NCBI RefSeq assembly: GCF_947179165.1
Contig: NC_077244.1
Location: 66,882,144-66,946,143 of the forward strand
Reading direction: 5' to 3'
Source: Solanum dulcamara
Taxonomy: Eukaryota; Streptophyta; Magnoliopsida; Solanales; Solanaceae
DNA: 64,000 nt
Below the pieces are notes generated by a model, which had not been told where the DNA came from, ran no database searches, and saw nothing but the letters and a program-made list of their open reading frames with translations. Within the stretch, counting starts at the first letter, position 1. The number at the start of each line of letters is the position of its first letter. A program made the translations under genes and the position numbers. Shown here one piece after another: positions 54,901-64,000 of the stretch.

Positions 54901-57900
54901 GGGGAGTTAGAAAATTCTAAGAGTCGCAGAGATTTTGGGTATTGTAGGTGCATTAAGGCTGCATAGGTTAAGGGGGCTATTCGAAAGATGAAGAGGGGAA
55001 GAGCAAACGAGCCAAACGAGATCCCGGTGAATTTTTGGAAGAACGCAAGCGAGGCAGGTATGAAGTGGTTGACTATGTTGTCTAACGTCATATTTAGGAC
55101 GGCTAAAATGCCAGAGGCATTTGGTTGAGATCCAAAGCCTTTGATCCAACCATTCAACTGTGTGACCGTAATCATATGATTAAGTCCTTCCATGACCATC
55201 AAGAATAGAAAAGGTGACAAAGGATCACCTTGTCTAAGCCCCCTTTGAGATTGGTAAAAACCTTTAGGCCCACCGCTAATCAATACTAAGAATTCGACAT
55301 TAGAAATGCAAAATCTTATCCAATTTATCCATTTATTACTAAAACCCATGTCTTAAAAGGATTTTCAACAAGAACTCCCAATTGACATGATCATAAGCCT
55401 TCTCAATGTCCAACTTGCATAGAATCCCTGGCCTTTTGAGTTTGACTTTGGAATCAACCAATTCATTAGGGCCTGTTTCGAAAGCCACAATGGAATTGGG
55501 ATTTGGTATAATAGAGTGTAATTACACTCTTTGACATGTTTGGTAGACCAAGTAATTACTTGATAAGAGAGAAATTTGGTGTAATTGGAGGGGGTCAATT
55601 ACACTCTTCAATTCCCGACGGAGGGTAAGCAATTGGGTGTAATTATACCATGTAATTACATGAAACTTTTTAAAATTCTTTCTTTCTTTTATTTCTATTT
55701 GTATTTTTTCATTTTAATTTATTTTTATTATTTTTTAAAATATTTTTATTATTCTAATATTTTATACAAATATATTTTTTATGTTTTATTATGTATATTT
55801 TATTTTCTTCTCATTCTCAACCTTTACTTTTTCACGTGATTCTATGCAATTTTTCATATTTTTTATTTTTATTTTTTTCATTTGCATAATTTTGTTAGTA
55901 TTCTAACTTTTAAATTAAAGTAGAATTCATTATTGAAGGTTATAGACTTACATTTTTCTTTTCTTTTAAATCATATTTATGTGCGTTATGTTGAAATTTG
56001 ACATAAGAGTATTATGTTAAATTTTCTGTTCTGAATTTAGAACTTATGTCATATTTTCAATTTCATTTGTTTTAGTAATACTGACTTGATATTTCACATT
56101 GCAAGCCATTTATTTTTTAATTAAACTTGATAGATTATCTTTTTGTCAAATGTTTTAATAATTTTATGACATTATATTTATAATATTAACATTTTTGTCA
56201 AAATGCATTTCATGATGTTCATAAAAATCTATACTTTTAGTTTTTATGATTAAATTAATTAAAATTTACTAATTTAAAAAAATTATAAATAAATTATTTT
56301 TATAATATTAGTTAAGAACATATGTTTATTAATTAATATATTTTCAAAAGATAATATAAAGGCTCAAATAGGCCATCGAACTTTGAGAAAAGACTCATTT
56401 ATGCCATCTGTTAAAAATTTGGTTCATCTATGCCATTGCCGTTTGAGAAAAGACTCATTTATGCCATTATTTTTTAACTTCGATTTTGCAAAACCACCTA
56501 AACAACTTTTAACACTTTTCACATTGGAGTTTTGAATCAAATGTTTTTTTTTTTGCTTCTTCTCCAAGAACACCAAAAACACATGAAGAATACCAAAAAT
56601 CCAAATTTCTAACTTCTTCAATTTTTCACGAAATCACCTCAAATTTCAATAGTAGCATTCCTTCGAGCTAGATATCAAAACTCAATATCTTTTAAGCTGG
56701 AATTCAACCTAATCCAAAAGACACTTAAAATTTCTTCAAAGTTTCAAAACTTTAACCTCATTTAATGGTGGAATTTTCACCATAATTTCAAATTACTTGA
56801 AATTTTGAACGTAGAACTAAAACTCACTACTTTAAAGTTCACTATGTTTATGTTCAACATTTCAAGTGATTTGGAGTTGTGGAGAAAATTCTACCATTAA
56901 AAAAGGTTAAAGTCTTAAAAACTTTTAAGAAATTTTAAGTGTGTCTTGTTGGGTTAGGTTGAATTCGAGGTTAAAAGATATTGAGTTTTGATATCTAGCT
57001 CGAAGGGATGTTAACATTGAAATTTGAGGTGATTTCTTGAAAAATTGAAGAAATTGAAAATTTGAATTTTTGGTGTTCTTCTTGGTGTTCTTGAAGAAGA
57101 AGCAAAAACAGTACATTTGATTCAAAATTCTAATAGAAAAGTGTTAAAAGTTGTTTAGGTGGTTTTGCAAAATCGGAGTTAAAAAATAATGGCATAGATG
57201 AGCCTTTTCTCAAACGACAATGGCATAGATGAGCCAAACTTTTAACGGATGGCATAAATGAATCTTTTCTCAAAGTTCGATGACATATTTGAGCCTTTTT
57301 TCCTTAATTTAATATCATTTATACAGGTCCTTATTTTTCTAATATAACTTTTTAATTTTGATCAATTTTTATTTTTAAAATTTAATATAACCTTATGATT
57401 GCACTTGTGCAACCACATAATATACTTCTAATTACACTATAATTACATTGTGGCAAACAAACAAGTCATTATAATTACTAAACTGTGCAATTACTAGGCT
57501 GGTAATTACTATCCTAGTAATTACACCGATTGTAATTACCAGGTAGTTTTCCAAACAGACTCAATACTATAGCATCCATAATTTGTCTCCCCTTGAGAAA
57601 AGCCATTTGATGCACATCGACTAGCTTTCCCATCACTGATTTCATCATTTCTATTAAGAGCTTGGACATAATCTTAGACCCCTCCAATGAGACTAATGGT
57701 CTAAAATCTTTTAACTCCTCAACACCATTCTTCTTGAGAAATAGGGCAATGAAAGTAGCATTGAAGGATTTTTCAAAACTTTCATTCTAATGGAAGTTTT
57801 GAATAGTAGCCATTATATCTTCCTTAATAACTTCCCAGCATTCTTTATAAAATCCCATTGTGAAACCATCCGGACCAGGAGCCTTGTCCAGTGCGCACAA

Positions 57901-60900
57901 GTTGACAACTTTGAATACCTCTGCCTCTATGAAGGGTTTTTGTAACCATCCACTCATCTTCATCATTGACCACATGATTATGATGTTATTCAAATGTTTT
58001 CAAGATTTACTCATGATTTCAGTATATTGAGCATGCATCCCACGTTCATATTACTTATGTCCTAATTCATTGTTCATGCATACTTCTCACATACTTAGTG
58101 CATTCCATGCACTAACACATATTTTTGCCTACATTGTATCATAATGTAGGATTGGACGATCATCATGCCACCCCCTACTCGTGGATAGAGTTTTGAGATA
58201 CTATTCCTCAGTGTTGGTGAGTCCTCATGTTTCGAGGACAAGACATTATATTTCATTGTTCCTTTTGACTTTTACTTTTATATTTTGAGTGAGCTAGGAG
58301 CTTGTCTTATGCCTCTATCTAGACTAGTAGAAGCATGTTTAGACATTCAAGAGTATGTAGATCCGTTTATTCGGACGAATTGTTTTGAGTCTTCTTTCTA
58401 TTCGAGATTTTAGTTGATACTTATCTTCCGCTTATGATTTTATCGACGTCTTTCACTTATCTTATGTATGTGATGTATGCTAAGAAGCTTGGTTGAAGTC
58501 CCTTGAGATTTTAATCGACATATCACGCCTAGTGCCTACCTTGGGTCGCAACAACCTTCATCTTTTTTATGACTCATTCGTCAGAATCAATCACCACCTT
58601 CTTTATGGCTCTCCACTACTTAATAAGTTCCTTCCCTTTCACAAGAGAAACCCCTCTACTCAGAATGGTGAGTTGCTCCTCCTATTATCCAGTCCATGTT
58701 ACTTCTTTCTGGTTCTTATTCTCAAAATTATTTTTCTTGCTTCTCAAGCAATGCAACAATATGTTCAAGCTAAGGAGTTCAGGCTGCCCACAAGAAAGGA
58801 AAGACTGGAGTACTGTAATTTAGCATGTACATTAACGGTTAAACATAATCTGGAGATCAAATAGTTCCTGATTGATTCTGTATTACAGAGTGATGTACAT
58901 ATTTTACTGAATTGTCCTCAGTACTCATGACTTTCTTTTCATATATTCTTAATCTCAGTATATGATGTTCTAAACCCCAAAGCTTCACCGAGCAAAGAGT
59001 TCAAAAAGATATCATTTGAGTGACTGTCCTCAGCATTCATGATTTTCTTTTCAATTACATATTCTTAATCTCAGTATATGACGTTCTAAACCCCAATATT
59101 TCACAGAGAAAACAGTTCAAAAAGGTAACATTTGACTGACTGATTCTAAGACTTGCAAGTTGTTGCAGAACTAGAACTCTAATCTTTTGTTCAAGAAGTC
59201 CACAAAAGTTATGTGAACCCAGGTTAAGTAATCTGATCAGTCCTTCGAATGTAATTTATTAACGGTACGAAGCATATTGACAGTTAATAAAGCAGTACAA
59301 CACAAGCAATAAATGTAACATCTAAATGAGATAACAGAACTAATAGTCACTACCTGCACTTGTCCTTGATTGAGTAGCCACTAATGGGAATACCTTATCT
59401 GGAATACTCGAAAGCAGTGGCAAAGTGTTGAGATCAGTCTCGATAGGAATCATCCGATACCTCGGAGCCCTAACCCTAAAATTATTATCAAAAAAGAACT
59501 GAATAGAACAATTCAAGATAATGCAAACACACTCCCTCTGACACAGAGAAAACTTGGACTCAAAATTCAAACAACACCTAATTCATCACATGCACAAAAC
59601 AAAGTGTCTACTTCTACAAAGACGTGAAGTTTAAGATATCTAATCAATATCATTCACAATATTAGCAATATGTCTAATGTTCAATATGAGAAAATTGCTT
59701 CAACATTGTGAGTCTCTCTAACAGAAGATGGTACATAATAAATGCAATACAACATAGACACTGGTGCAACAGTAGAGTTCCTCTTTTATAACTTGTCGAT
59801 CATGGGCTCAAGACGTGAGACCCACCTCGTTGCAGCAAGCCCCTTTGCATAAATACAAGAGAGGGCTGCGTAGGCTATACACCCATACTAATCAGGAAAC
59901 ACTTACACTTAATACTTTTTAAAGAAACATAACAATTTGACAACGCATCTTTAAAGAGTTCTAACACAAAAGGTCCCTTAAGTTAGAGGGTTACTCTATT
60001 CTCCTCCTATGTATACAATGCTAAACATATAATCCTTCAAATTTTTGTCCAGTTTTAACGGCCACATAGTCTTCTAAGATTTTTTAATGCGGACATATTT
60101 GGTAATGAGCAATGAAAATTTGGAAATATAAGGAAAAATAAAAGGAAGTGAAAGGTGGGTTTCTTGGAGTCAAAGCTATATTTATCAAGAGTAATGGTGG
60201 AACAGCTCTTTATCATAGAAAAATTTATTCGATTTTTTCCTGGTCTTATTTGACCTGGAAAATGAATAAAGTATTCTTTGTTCTATAATCTATTTCATGT
60301 TCTATAATCTGATCAGCGTTTTACAAGGCAAAGGAGCAAGGTGTGACATTTTACCTGTCAAAGGAAAAGATATGTTAGCTCTAAGACACTGGGCGTACTC
60401 GATGAATTCTAATAAGTATCAAAAGAAAAGATGTATAAATCTTGAATAACTGTCGTAGCAAATAATATGCTATGTCACTGAATCCTAATTATACAACAAA
60501 ACATATTAAATAAGTTATCGTCAATATTTAAAAGCATTTTTAAAAAAATCATGCACATACATAGCAGACAAATTAAGGCATAAATCATGCAAGGAGTATT
60601 ATTCGGGCGCATACGGCAATATGGTACAAGATGACTAAGACATACATCTAGCAAATATCCCACCTATTTTAGGTGCTAGCCAAATGAGAGGTTATTTTGC
60701 CTCGTGATGGGTCACCGGACAGTCACAAGTTTTTCTTTTAAAACATTGATTATGGTATCTGTTTCTTGTCTTTTTTATACATAGGGAGTATGTGCAAAGT
60801 GGTCTTTATTAAGCATTATATAAGCTTTTAATGAAATTCTTCGGAATTTGAATATGTTGGACCAAGTTTCTCCATCATGTTAATTCAAATAACTACATAT

Positions 60901-62058
60901 ATTTACTTTTATATAAGAGGTAAAAAAATATGGACCAACCCCCAATTTTAAAAGACCACATGTAACTAAATCCATGTACTTTCAAGTAAAAGTCCGTCAA
61001 GATTCTGTAAGACCATACCACAAGTGCCTCCATTTTGTAAACACATAAGACTGATATTAGTAGTTACCAGTTTCCAATATATATACATAAGACAATATTA
61101 GTTCAGAGATAATAAGAAGGAAAAAAAATAGATGAATCCCAAACTTAGTAAACTATTTGAATTAAGAACTCTAATTTCAAAAGAGTAAGAAGTGTTATAC
61201 TCTCTATCAATTCACCTTTTTTTTACTATTTTAGAATGTTTCCAATTTTTCACCATTCCTTTCTTAAAAAAACTCTTCACAAATTTTAATTTTTAACAAT
61301 TCAAACCCACTAAACTATCAAGTACTTCTATGTCATACTAAGTTTCTCAACTAATTGCATGACTGAGTAACCCTGTCCACTAAGGCTTAGAGTCACCTAG
61401 TGTTCTTGCACTCCGGGGTGGAGTGAGGGGGGTATTCAAAAAGGGGTGCCCCAGGTTCTTTCTTTCCTTGTAGGAAAGGTCTTGGTTTGGTATGGCATTA
61501 AAGAAAACTTGTTATGGTTATGCGGCTATATAGAATAGGCGGGTGGGGCATCATGCGGCTTTTTTTATGAATAGTTTCAATCAAAATTCGATCAATTGTA
61601 GTTAGTGATTGCCCGGATCGGTATGTGATCACCAAAGGTGAAGTAACCCTTCAGATGCTCTCTCCTCTCTATTAGGATTTGAACCTAAGACCTCATAGTT
61701 CTCAACTAGTTCACTGATCACTAGACCAACTAAGTTTTCAACTATTACTTGATTCTCGCTTACAGTATCCCTAATATAAGTGAATAATTGGTGTCGAATC
61801 ATATACCATAGTATAGATTGGAAAGGGAGATCACACAACTTAAATGACAAATTTCAGCCAAATAAATACAATTTGCAGCTAAGAAGGAAATGCATACCTT
61901 TCAGCTGAGGGGAGAAGTTCGGAAGAATTGAAATCATGGAATGCTTTATCGGTTGGGACAGGAATTGTACCACACAGAAAACCGACTGGTTTAGGGCGTG
62001 CAATTTCGAGTCTTCCTACACATTGTAACTCTCGGGAGTTTGAAGGTTGTTTCTCCAT
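33809..62058 (-). CDS. EDRF1: EDRF1-like (erythroid differentiation-related factor 1 homologue) TPR protein
   Basis: Nine minus-strand exons join in frame: 61898-62058, 59354-59475, 54322-54529, 52300-52846, 51975-52226, 51692-51883, 51542-51616, 37436-39895 and 33809-34102, giving 1436 aa. The start [20 protein letters not shown] leads into [20 protein letters not shown] and then [18 protein letters not shown], characteristic of this family. Exon 3 gives the conserved [20 protein letters not shown] segment. Exon 4 carries the basic, possibly nuclear-targeting [15 protein letters not shown]. Exon 8 (820 codons) has a Cys cluster [12 protein letters not shown] (about 704-715), a TPR-like helix pair near 730-769, [11 protein letters not shown] (about 881-891), a Ser-rich tract and more TPR-like helices after 1060. 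Human EDRF1 is a nuclear regulator linked to globin expression; the plant function is unknown to me. Introns 2 (4.8 kb) and 7 (11.6 kb) are filled with transposons, yet every coding junction remains intact. Confidence 0.93.
36177..36358 (-). mobile_element. Au-type SINE with 20-bp target duplication, EDRF1 intron 8
   Basis: On the minus strand the element starts GCCTTGGAGTAACTGGTAAA, has the B-box-like GGTTCAAGCC and the diagnostic block GGCTGCGTACAATAGACCCT then CCCCGCGCATAGCGGGAGC, and ends in CTGCCC plus a short T-run. The perfect 20-bp duplication TTGACCCCTTTATATAGAAA flanks it at 36157-36176 and 36359-36378. The near-consensus body and intact duplication point to a full-length, comparatively young copy. 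Confidence 0.93.
39934..39976. repeat. (TA)n microsatellite beside exon 8 acceptor
   Basis: About 43 bp of alternating TA, followed by GAGAGAGGGGGGGGGG. It lies only about 40 bp upstream, in transcript sense, of the intron 7 acceptor of the EDRF1-like gene, so length variation could affect branch-point spacing. Confidence 0.95.
40019..40353. repeat. Long near-perfect hairpin (inverted repeat) in EDRF1 intron 7
   Basis: The left arm 40019-40143 and right arm 40233-40353 are reverse complements over about 121 bases. The only difference I see is an extra CCTT in the left arm (TTCCTTCCTTGATC against TTCCTTGATC). The loop is 89 bases and itself has partial pairing at its base. The arms run from TTATAAAAAATCAGTGTTGA to CATATCTTAGTTT. 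The hairpin is inside the transcribed intron. It may be a fold-back MITE; I see no clear target duplication. Confidence 0.95.
42803..43060. mobile_element. MITE inserted in LINE ORF1 remnant
   Basis: The left end GGCCGTTTGGATTGGCTTAT and the right end AAGTCAATCCAAGCAGAC are imperfect inverted repeats. Inside, AGCAGTTTATAAGTTGAAAA and its inverse repeat near 43010-43035. It splits the ORF1 coding remnant. The family is uncertain (Tourist/PIF-like by termini). Confidence 0.7.
45595..46316 (+). repeat. Duplicated RT segment inside the LINE
   Basis: A block of about 184 bp at 45595-45778 (from GAGGAAGAAATCCTAGAAAG to TTCCAATGCTACCTT) recurs at 46133-46316 with scattered changes, for example AAAGCACCTGGTCCAGATGG against AAATCACCTAATGTAGATGG. 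Both encode the same part of the reverse transcriptase. The second copy abuts the opposite-strand LINE at about 46319. Confidence 0.85.
46319..48196 (-). mobile_element. Second LINE (L1-type) fragment, minus strand, inside the first
   Basis: Read on the minus strand, pieces follow in LINE order: [20 protein letters not shown] near 48150, [20 protein letters not shown] near 47980, [12 protein letters not shown] near 47910, [15 protein letters not shown] near 47260, and [15 protein letters not shown] near 46590. The 5' half including the RT active site is absent. The plus-strand LINE resumes at about 48200 with a segment of its RT missing, so insertion came with deletion or later rearrangement. 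No poly-A tail is visible at the 46319 end. Confidence 0.8.
47273..47768. mobile_element. Short DNA element with CTAAGTTGC..GGACTC termini
   Basis: The left end CTAAGTTGCGCGGACTCTTC and the right end GAGTCCGAGCAACTTAG are imperfect inverted repeats. The body is rich in CCGCACCCG / CGGGTGCGGG motifs and in two copies of GGTGCGGGATTCGGTCAAC or close variants. It interrupts the minus-strand LINE between its VSLWKSI and RRISLWEDN parts. No transposase is present. Confidence 0.75.
48479..49139. mobile_element. hAT-type MITE in LINE reverse transcriptase
   Basis: Perfect 22-bp terminal inverted repeats begin TAGGGGTGGGCATGGTATGG and end with the exact inverse. The 8-bp target duplication is ATTGTAGA (48471-48478) against GTTGTAGA (49140-49147), one mismatch. 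Removing the element rejoins the LINE frame NILDCR with [15 protein letters not shown]. The interior is AT-rich, contains an (AT)n run near 48681 and is partly palindromic. Confidence 0.93.
49480..50130. mobile_element. hAT-type element, 651 bp, in LINE reverse transcriptase
   Basis: It begins CAGTGTAGTGGAACGCATGA and ends CTTTCAAAACACTG; CAGTGTTTTGAAAGGCG-like ends are typical of a plant hAT group. Flanking octamers GCATGAGG (49472-49479) and GCATGGAG (50131-50138) match at six of eight positions and probably represent an aged target duplication. The inside has GAGGCG-rich ends and a purine-rich middle of AGAAGAA/GAGGAGAAA that gives spurious Lys/Glu-rich frames. No transposase is seen. Confidence 0.8.
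53801..54061. mobile_element. Stowaway-type MITE in EDRF1 intron 3
   Basis: The left end CTTCCTCCGTCCCCTTTTAA and the right end AGTAAAAGGGAACAGAGGGAG are inverted repeats, with TA on the left flank and CA on the right, as expected for an aged TA duplication. Length 261 bp, non-coding. Confidence 0.8.
54870..55126 (+). mobile_element. RTE-type LINE fragment in EDRF1 intron 2
   Basis: A plus-strand frame reads [20 protein letters not shown] then [18 protein letters not shown] and [12 protein letters not shown], matching the start of the RT domain in plant RTE-type LINEs (family form [20 protein letters not shown]). It is truncated at both sides and joins abruptly to the minus-strand L1-type fragment at about 55126. 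Confidence 0.8.
55469..57562. mobile_element. DNA element with GGGCCTGTTT..AAACAGACTC ends, inserted in the LINE
   Basis: The left end GGGCCTGTTTCGAAAGCCAC and the inverse of the right end, GAGTCTGTTTGGAAAACTAC, are imperfect terminal repeats, and both ends carry repeated GTGTAATTAC / GTAATTAC motifs. It separates RT residues DAIVL and NELVDS of the LINE. The middle holds a fold-back element (56359-57297) and AT-rich sequence. Termini resemble PIF/Harbinger (Tourist) elements; the target duplication is not clear. Confidence 0.7.
56359..57297. mobile_element. 939-bp fold-back element (whole-length imperfect palindrome)
   Basis: The outer ends AAGGCTCAAATAGGCCATCG and CGATGACATATTTGAGCCTT pair. 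Successive blocks mirror across the element: ACTCATTTATGCCAT with ATGGCATAAATGAAT, TTTTGCAAAACCACCTAAAC with its exact inverse, and AGATATCAAAACTCAATATC with its inverse near 56975-56995. The centre lies near 56830. It could form a very long hairpin. The type (Mutator-like or fold-back) is uncertain. Confidence 0.85.
58905..59136. repeat. Tandem duplication in EDRF1 intron 2
   Basis: Two copies of about 115 bp each contain CTGTCCTCAG-like, CATGA(C/T)TTTCTTTTCA, ATTCTTAATCTCAGTATATG and GTTCTAAACCCCAA. The second copy begins at about 59017. They lie some 220 bp into the intron from exon 2. Confidence 0.85.
59805..59890 (+). mobile_element. SINE-like remnant in EDRF1 intron 1
   Basis: GACGTGAGACCCACCTCGTT, GCAGCAAGCCC and AGGGCTGCGTAGGCTATACA resemble a degraded TS- or Au-type SINE body. 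No target duplication is visible. Confidence 0.35.
61560..61735 (-). mobile_element. tRNA-derived SINE in EDRF1 intron 1
   Basis: On the minus strand, TTAGTTGGTCTAGTGATCAG resembles a tRNA A-box region and GGTTCAAATCC at 61675-61685 is a B box. The body continues CTAATAGAGAGGAGAGAGCA and ends near 61560 in an A-rich stretch. The tRNA-like head without a tRNA fold, plus a tail, fits a SINE, not a tRNA gene. Confidence 0.65.
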
Positions 62059-64000
62059 AGATAAAATTCCTCTCAGAAGCTAGGGCTTCAGAGGAAGATA
62101 ATCGGTTTGGGGTGTTGTGCTGTGAATTTATGTTCCAGAAGAAATAAAATTAGTTGCAATTGTGAATAAAACTAGAGGTTATTTATGCTGCCTAATTAAA
62201 TCTTTCTTACTCTAACCTGTTCAGACATAAATAACACTTTGACTATTTTTATATACTGAATTTGCTAATGTAAATTACACTGATAATACTTACAATTTAC
62301 AAACATTAATATCCAAAGGCCTACTGAATATCAGTAAAACATAAATATATGTTTGAATTTATTTTTTTGATTTTCCATGAGATGTTCATATTTGAGTTTT
62401 GATTAAATTCGAATCGTGATTAAGGATGAAACAATTTCATTACTGCACCAAAAAACATATTAGCATATATTTGAATACATATCCAAGTGATATGTACTTA
62501 TCTTCACACAAATTTTCAATTTTGCAAATTATTTTTGCCAAGTAAGGTTTTAAATCTAAATACAACTAGACTTATATATAAATATTTATAATAATTTAAT
62601 TTCAGATATTTTTTTTAAATTTCACAAAAATATAAAAGAATGAAAGGTGATAGAAATCTAAAAGATAATCGTATACAAAAGAACTCATTGAGTTTTGGCA
62701 AAAAAAAAATTGTGTATCTCATCAGGTTTTTAGGTGGATCACATATGTGCATAAACACAAATAAGTAATTGACTTGTTAAGTTATTCTTGAAGTAAGTCT
62801 AACCTTGTCCATTTAATAATACCTATACAAGAAATTATCAAGATTCTGCATTGATAAAAGTATATCAAAGTAAAGATTATTTAATTAGACATGTGGCAAA
62901 TATAAAGAGGACTATATTTAATCCTCGATTCATCCGATAACAGTCAGATTAAAGACATGTTTAATTATTCAAGAATTAGCTATTGAATCCGCTTTTATTG
63001 GACTATAAAGGTTGGGAATCAATCGTCTAGAAAGATATAGCAGAGGCCAAAAATGAGATGTCCAGAAAAATACAAAGTGATTGAATAAATGATGACATAA
63101 ACGAAAAGTTTTCGAGATGTTCAAGATTTCATTTAATACCCATAGTTTCAACCATCTAACGATTGAAACAGGTGAGAATTACGAAAACAGTTACAACTCT
63201 TTTCTACTATCGGGAATGGTTTGGTCAGCTGTTCAAGCTTTTTCAAAGCTCAATTTTAAATTTTGATGTGCCACAAATGTTCGTTTCGAGTGGATAATAG
63301 ATCAAAGTACTGGATACATCGAGAGGAACTCATACTTAAGAGTGGGATTGTTTAAAGGAGATTTGAATTGGCCGTGATTAGAAAAAAGTTATATGTATAT
63401 GTAAGTATTGTATAAACATTGTATATGAATATATATACATTTATGGTCTATAGTTATACATCATATATACATAATTATACACTATTTATACAATATCGAG
63501 ACAGTATTACACATACTTATGCCCATTTTATTTTATTTTTATTGCTTGTACTGTTACCTAAGAACCCATTAAAAATAACACTCAACTCCCTCATGTTGAA
63601 AAAAAAAATCTTCTTTAATTCAATTCGCTATCTGATACCACACAAATATATCCAATTTTCTCTATACTGGTCAACAGTGATTTGGTGTTATACTCTCTGA
63701 TTTGGTGATTAGTTTAAGAAAAAAATTTAAAAGGAAAAATACCATTAAAGCCTCATTTAAAACTCCAATTCAAAAGCTAAAATATCTTACTTTTTGAGTA
63801 GGTGTGTTTGAAATGTGTTGGAAATACATTGAAGAGTTTATATATAAAAGTATTAAAGGTAATTTAAATTGATTTGGAGTTAAAATTCATAGCTGAATTC
63901 GAATTAAGAAAGTATCAATATTGCAACGTGTATATTATTGGATATCACATGTATATTACACACATTTATACATTGATATACAAAGTGATATAAACAAATA
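62059..64000. other. Upstream region of the EDRF1-like gene
   Basis: The first 100-150 bases after 62058 are the likely 5' leader and core promoter of the EDRF1-like gene, read leftward. Beyond that the sequence is AT-rich, with short low-complexity frames only. I see no recognisable gene, SINE or MITE up to the window end. Confidence 0.55.

Larger units (their letters stand above)
55127..57993 (-). mobile_element. L1-type LINE RT fragment, split by a nested DNA element
   Basis: On the minus strand, 57993 to 57563 encodes [20 protein letters not shown] and continues, with shifts, to [13 protein letters not shown]. After the insertion at 55469-57562 it resumes with [20 protein letters not shown] then [22 protein letters not shown] and [20 protein letters not shown]. 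These are fingers and palm segments of an L1-type reverse transcriptase. It shares orientation with the host gene. It ends at the RTE fragment junction near 55127. Confidence 0.85.

Noticed and set aside
58000..58700. Possible LTR-retrotransposon remnant or gene fragment
   Set aside because: Some phrases (GAGTCCTCATGTTTCGAGGA, GAGCTAGGAGCTTGTCTTAT) feel like plant Ty3/gypsy LTR sequence, but no LTR pair, primer site or coding domain is visible, so it is left unassigned.
61640..61740. tRNA gene on the minus strand
   Set aside because: The tRNA-like head lacks complete stems and continues into a SINE body.

Overview
This window is a piece of a plant nuclear genome, very probably from the Solanaceae (tomato, potato, pepper or tobacco relatives; the genus cannot be fixed from sequence alone). 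It is AT-rich, its genes carry many GT-AG introns, and its repeats are of Solanaceae type: TS-like SINE ends with TTG tails, an Au-type SINE, Stowaway and hAT MITEs, and L1- and RTE-type LINE remnants. There are no operons, CRISPR arrays or prokaryotic features. I found no unknown enzyme system; the unusual material is in gene structure and nested transposons.

Five protein genes can be assembled exon by exon. (1) 11884-15250, plus strand: a 282-aa SNARE-associated (VTT/DedA-type) membrane protein. (2) 17595-20558, minus: nuclear-encoded chloroplast ribosomal protein L21, 216 aa. (3) 22562-27467, minus: a 501-aa calcium-dependent protein kinase of the CPK4/CPK11 type, without an N-myristoylation signal. 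(4) 28550-31708, minus: a 119-aa secreted stand-alone I9 subtilase-propeptide inhibitor (SPI-1 type). (5) 33809-62058, minus: a 1436-aa homologue of erythroid differentiation-related factor 1 (EDRF1), spread over 28 kb in nine exons. All splice junctions keep frame.

Layout: 1-11.4 kb is intergenic, with MITEs, tandem duplications, G-runs and a perfect 3 x 118 bp tandem repeat just upstream of gene 1. From 11.8 to 33.8 kb is a compact gene block. From 33.8 to 62 kb lies the EDRF1-like gene. Its 11.6-kb intron 7 and 4.8-kb intron 2 are filled with decayed LINEs, which were themselves hit by hAT elements, MITEs and a 939-bp fold-back element. From 62.1 to 64 kb is upstream sequence with no recognised gene.

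The five genes do not form a pathway, but their grouping looks ancient. From memory, Arabidopsis has the EDRF1-like, CPK11 and RPL21 genes side by side (AT1G35660-35680) and the SNARE-associated and SPI-1 genes side by side (AT1G71940-71950). The window may therefore keep an ancestral block that Arabidopsis split between duplicated segments.
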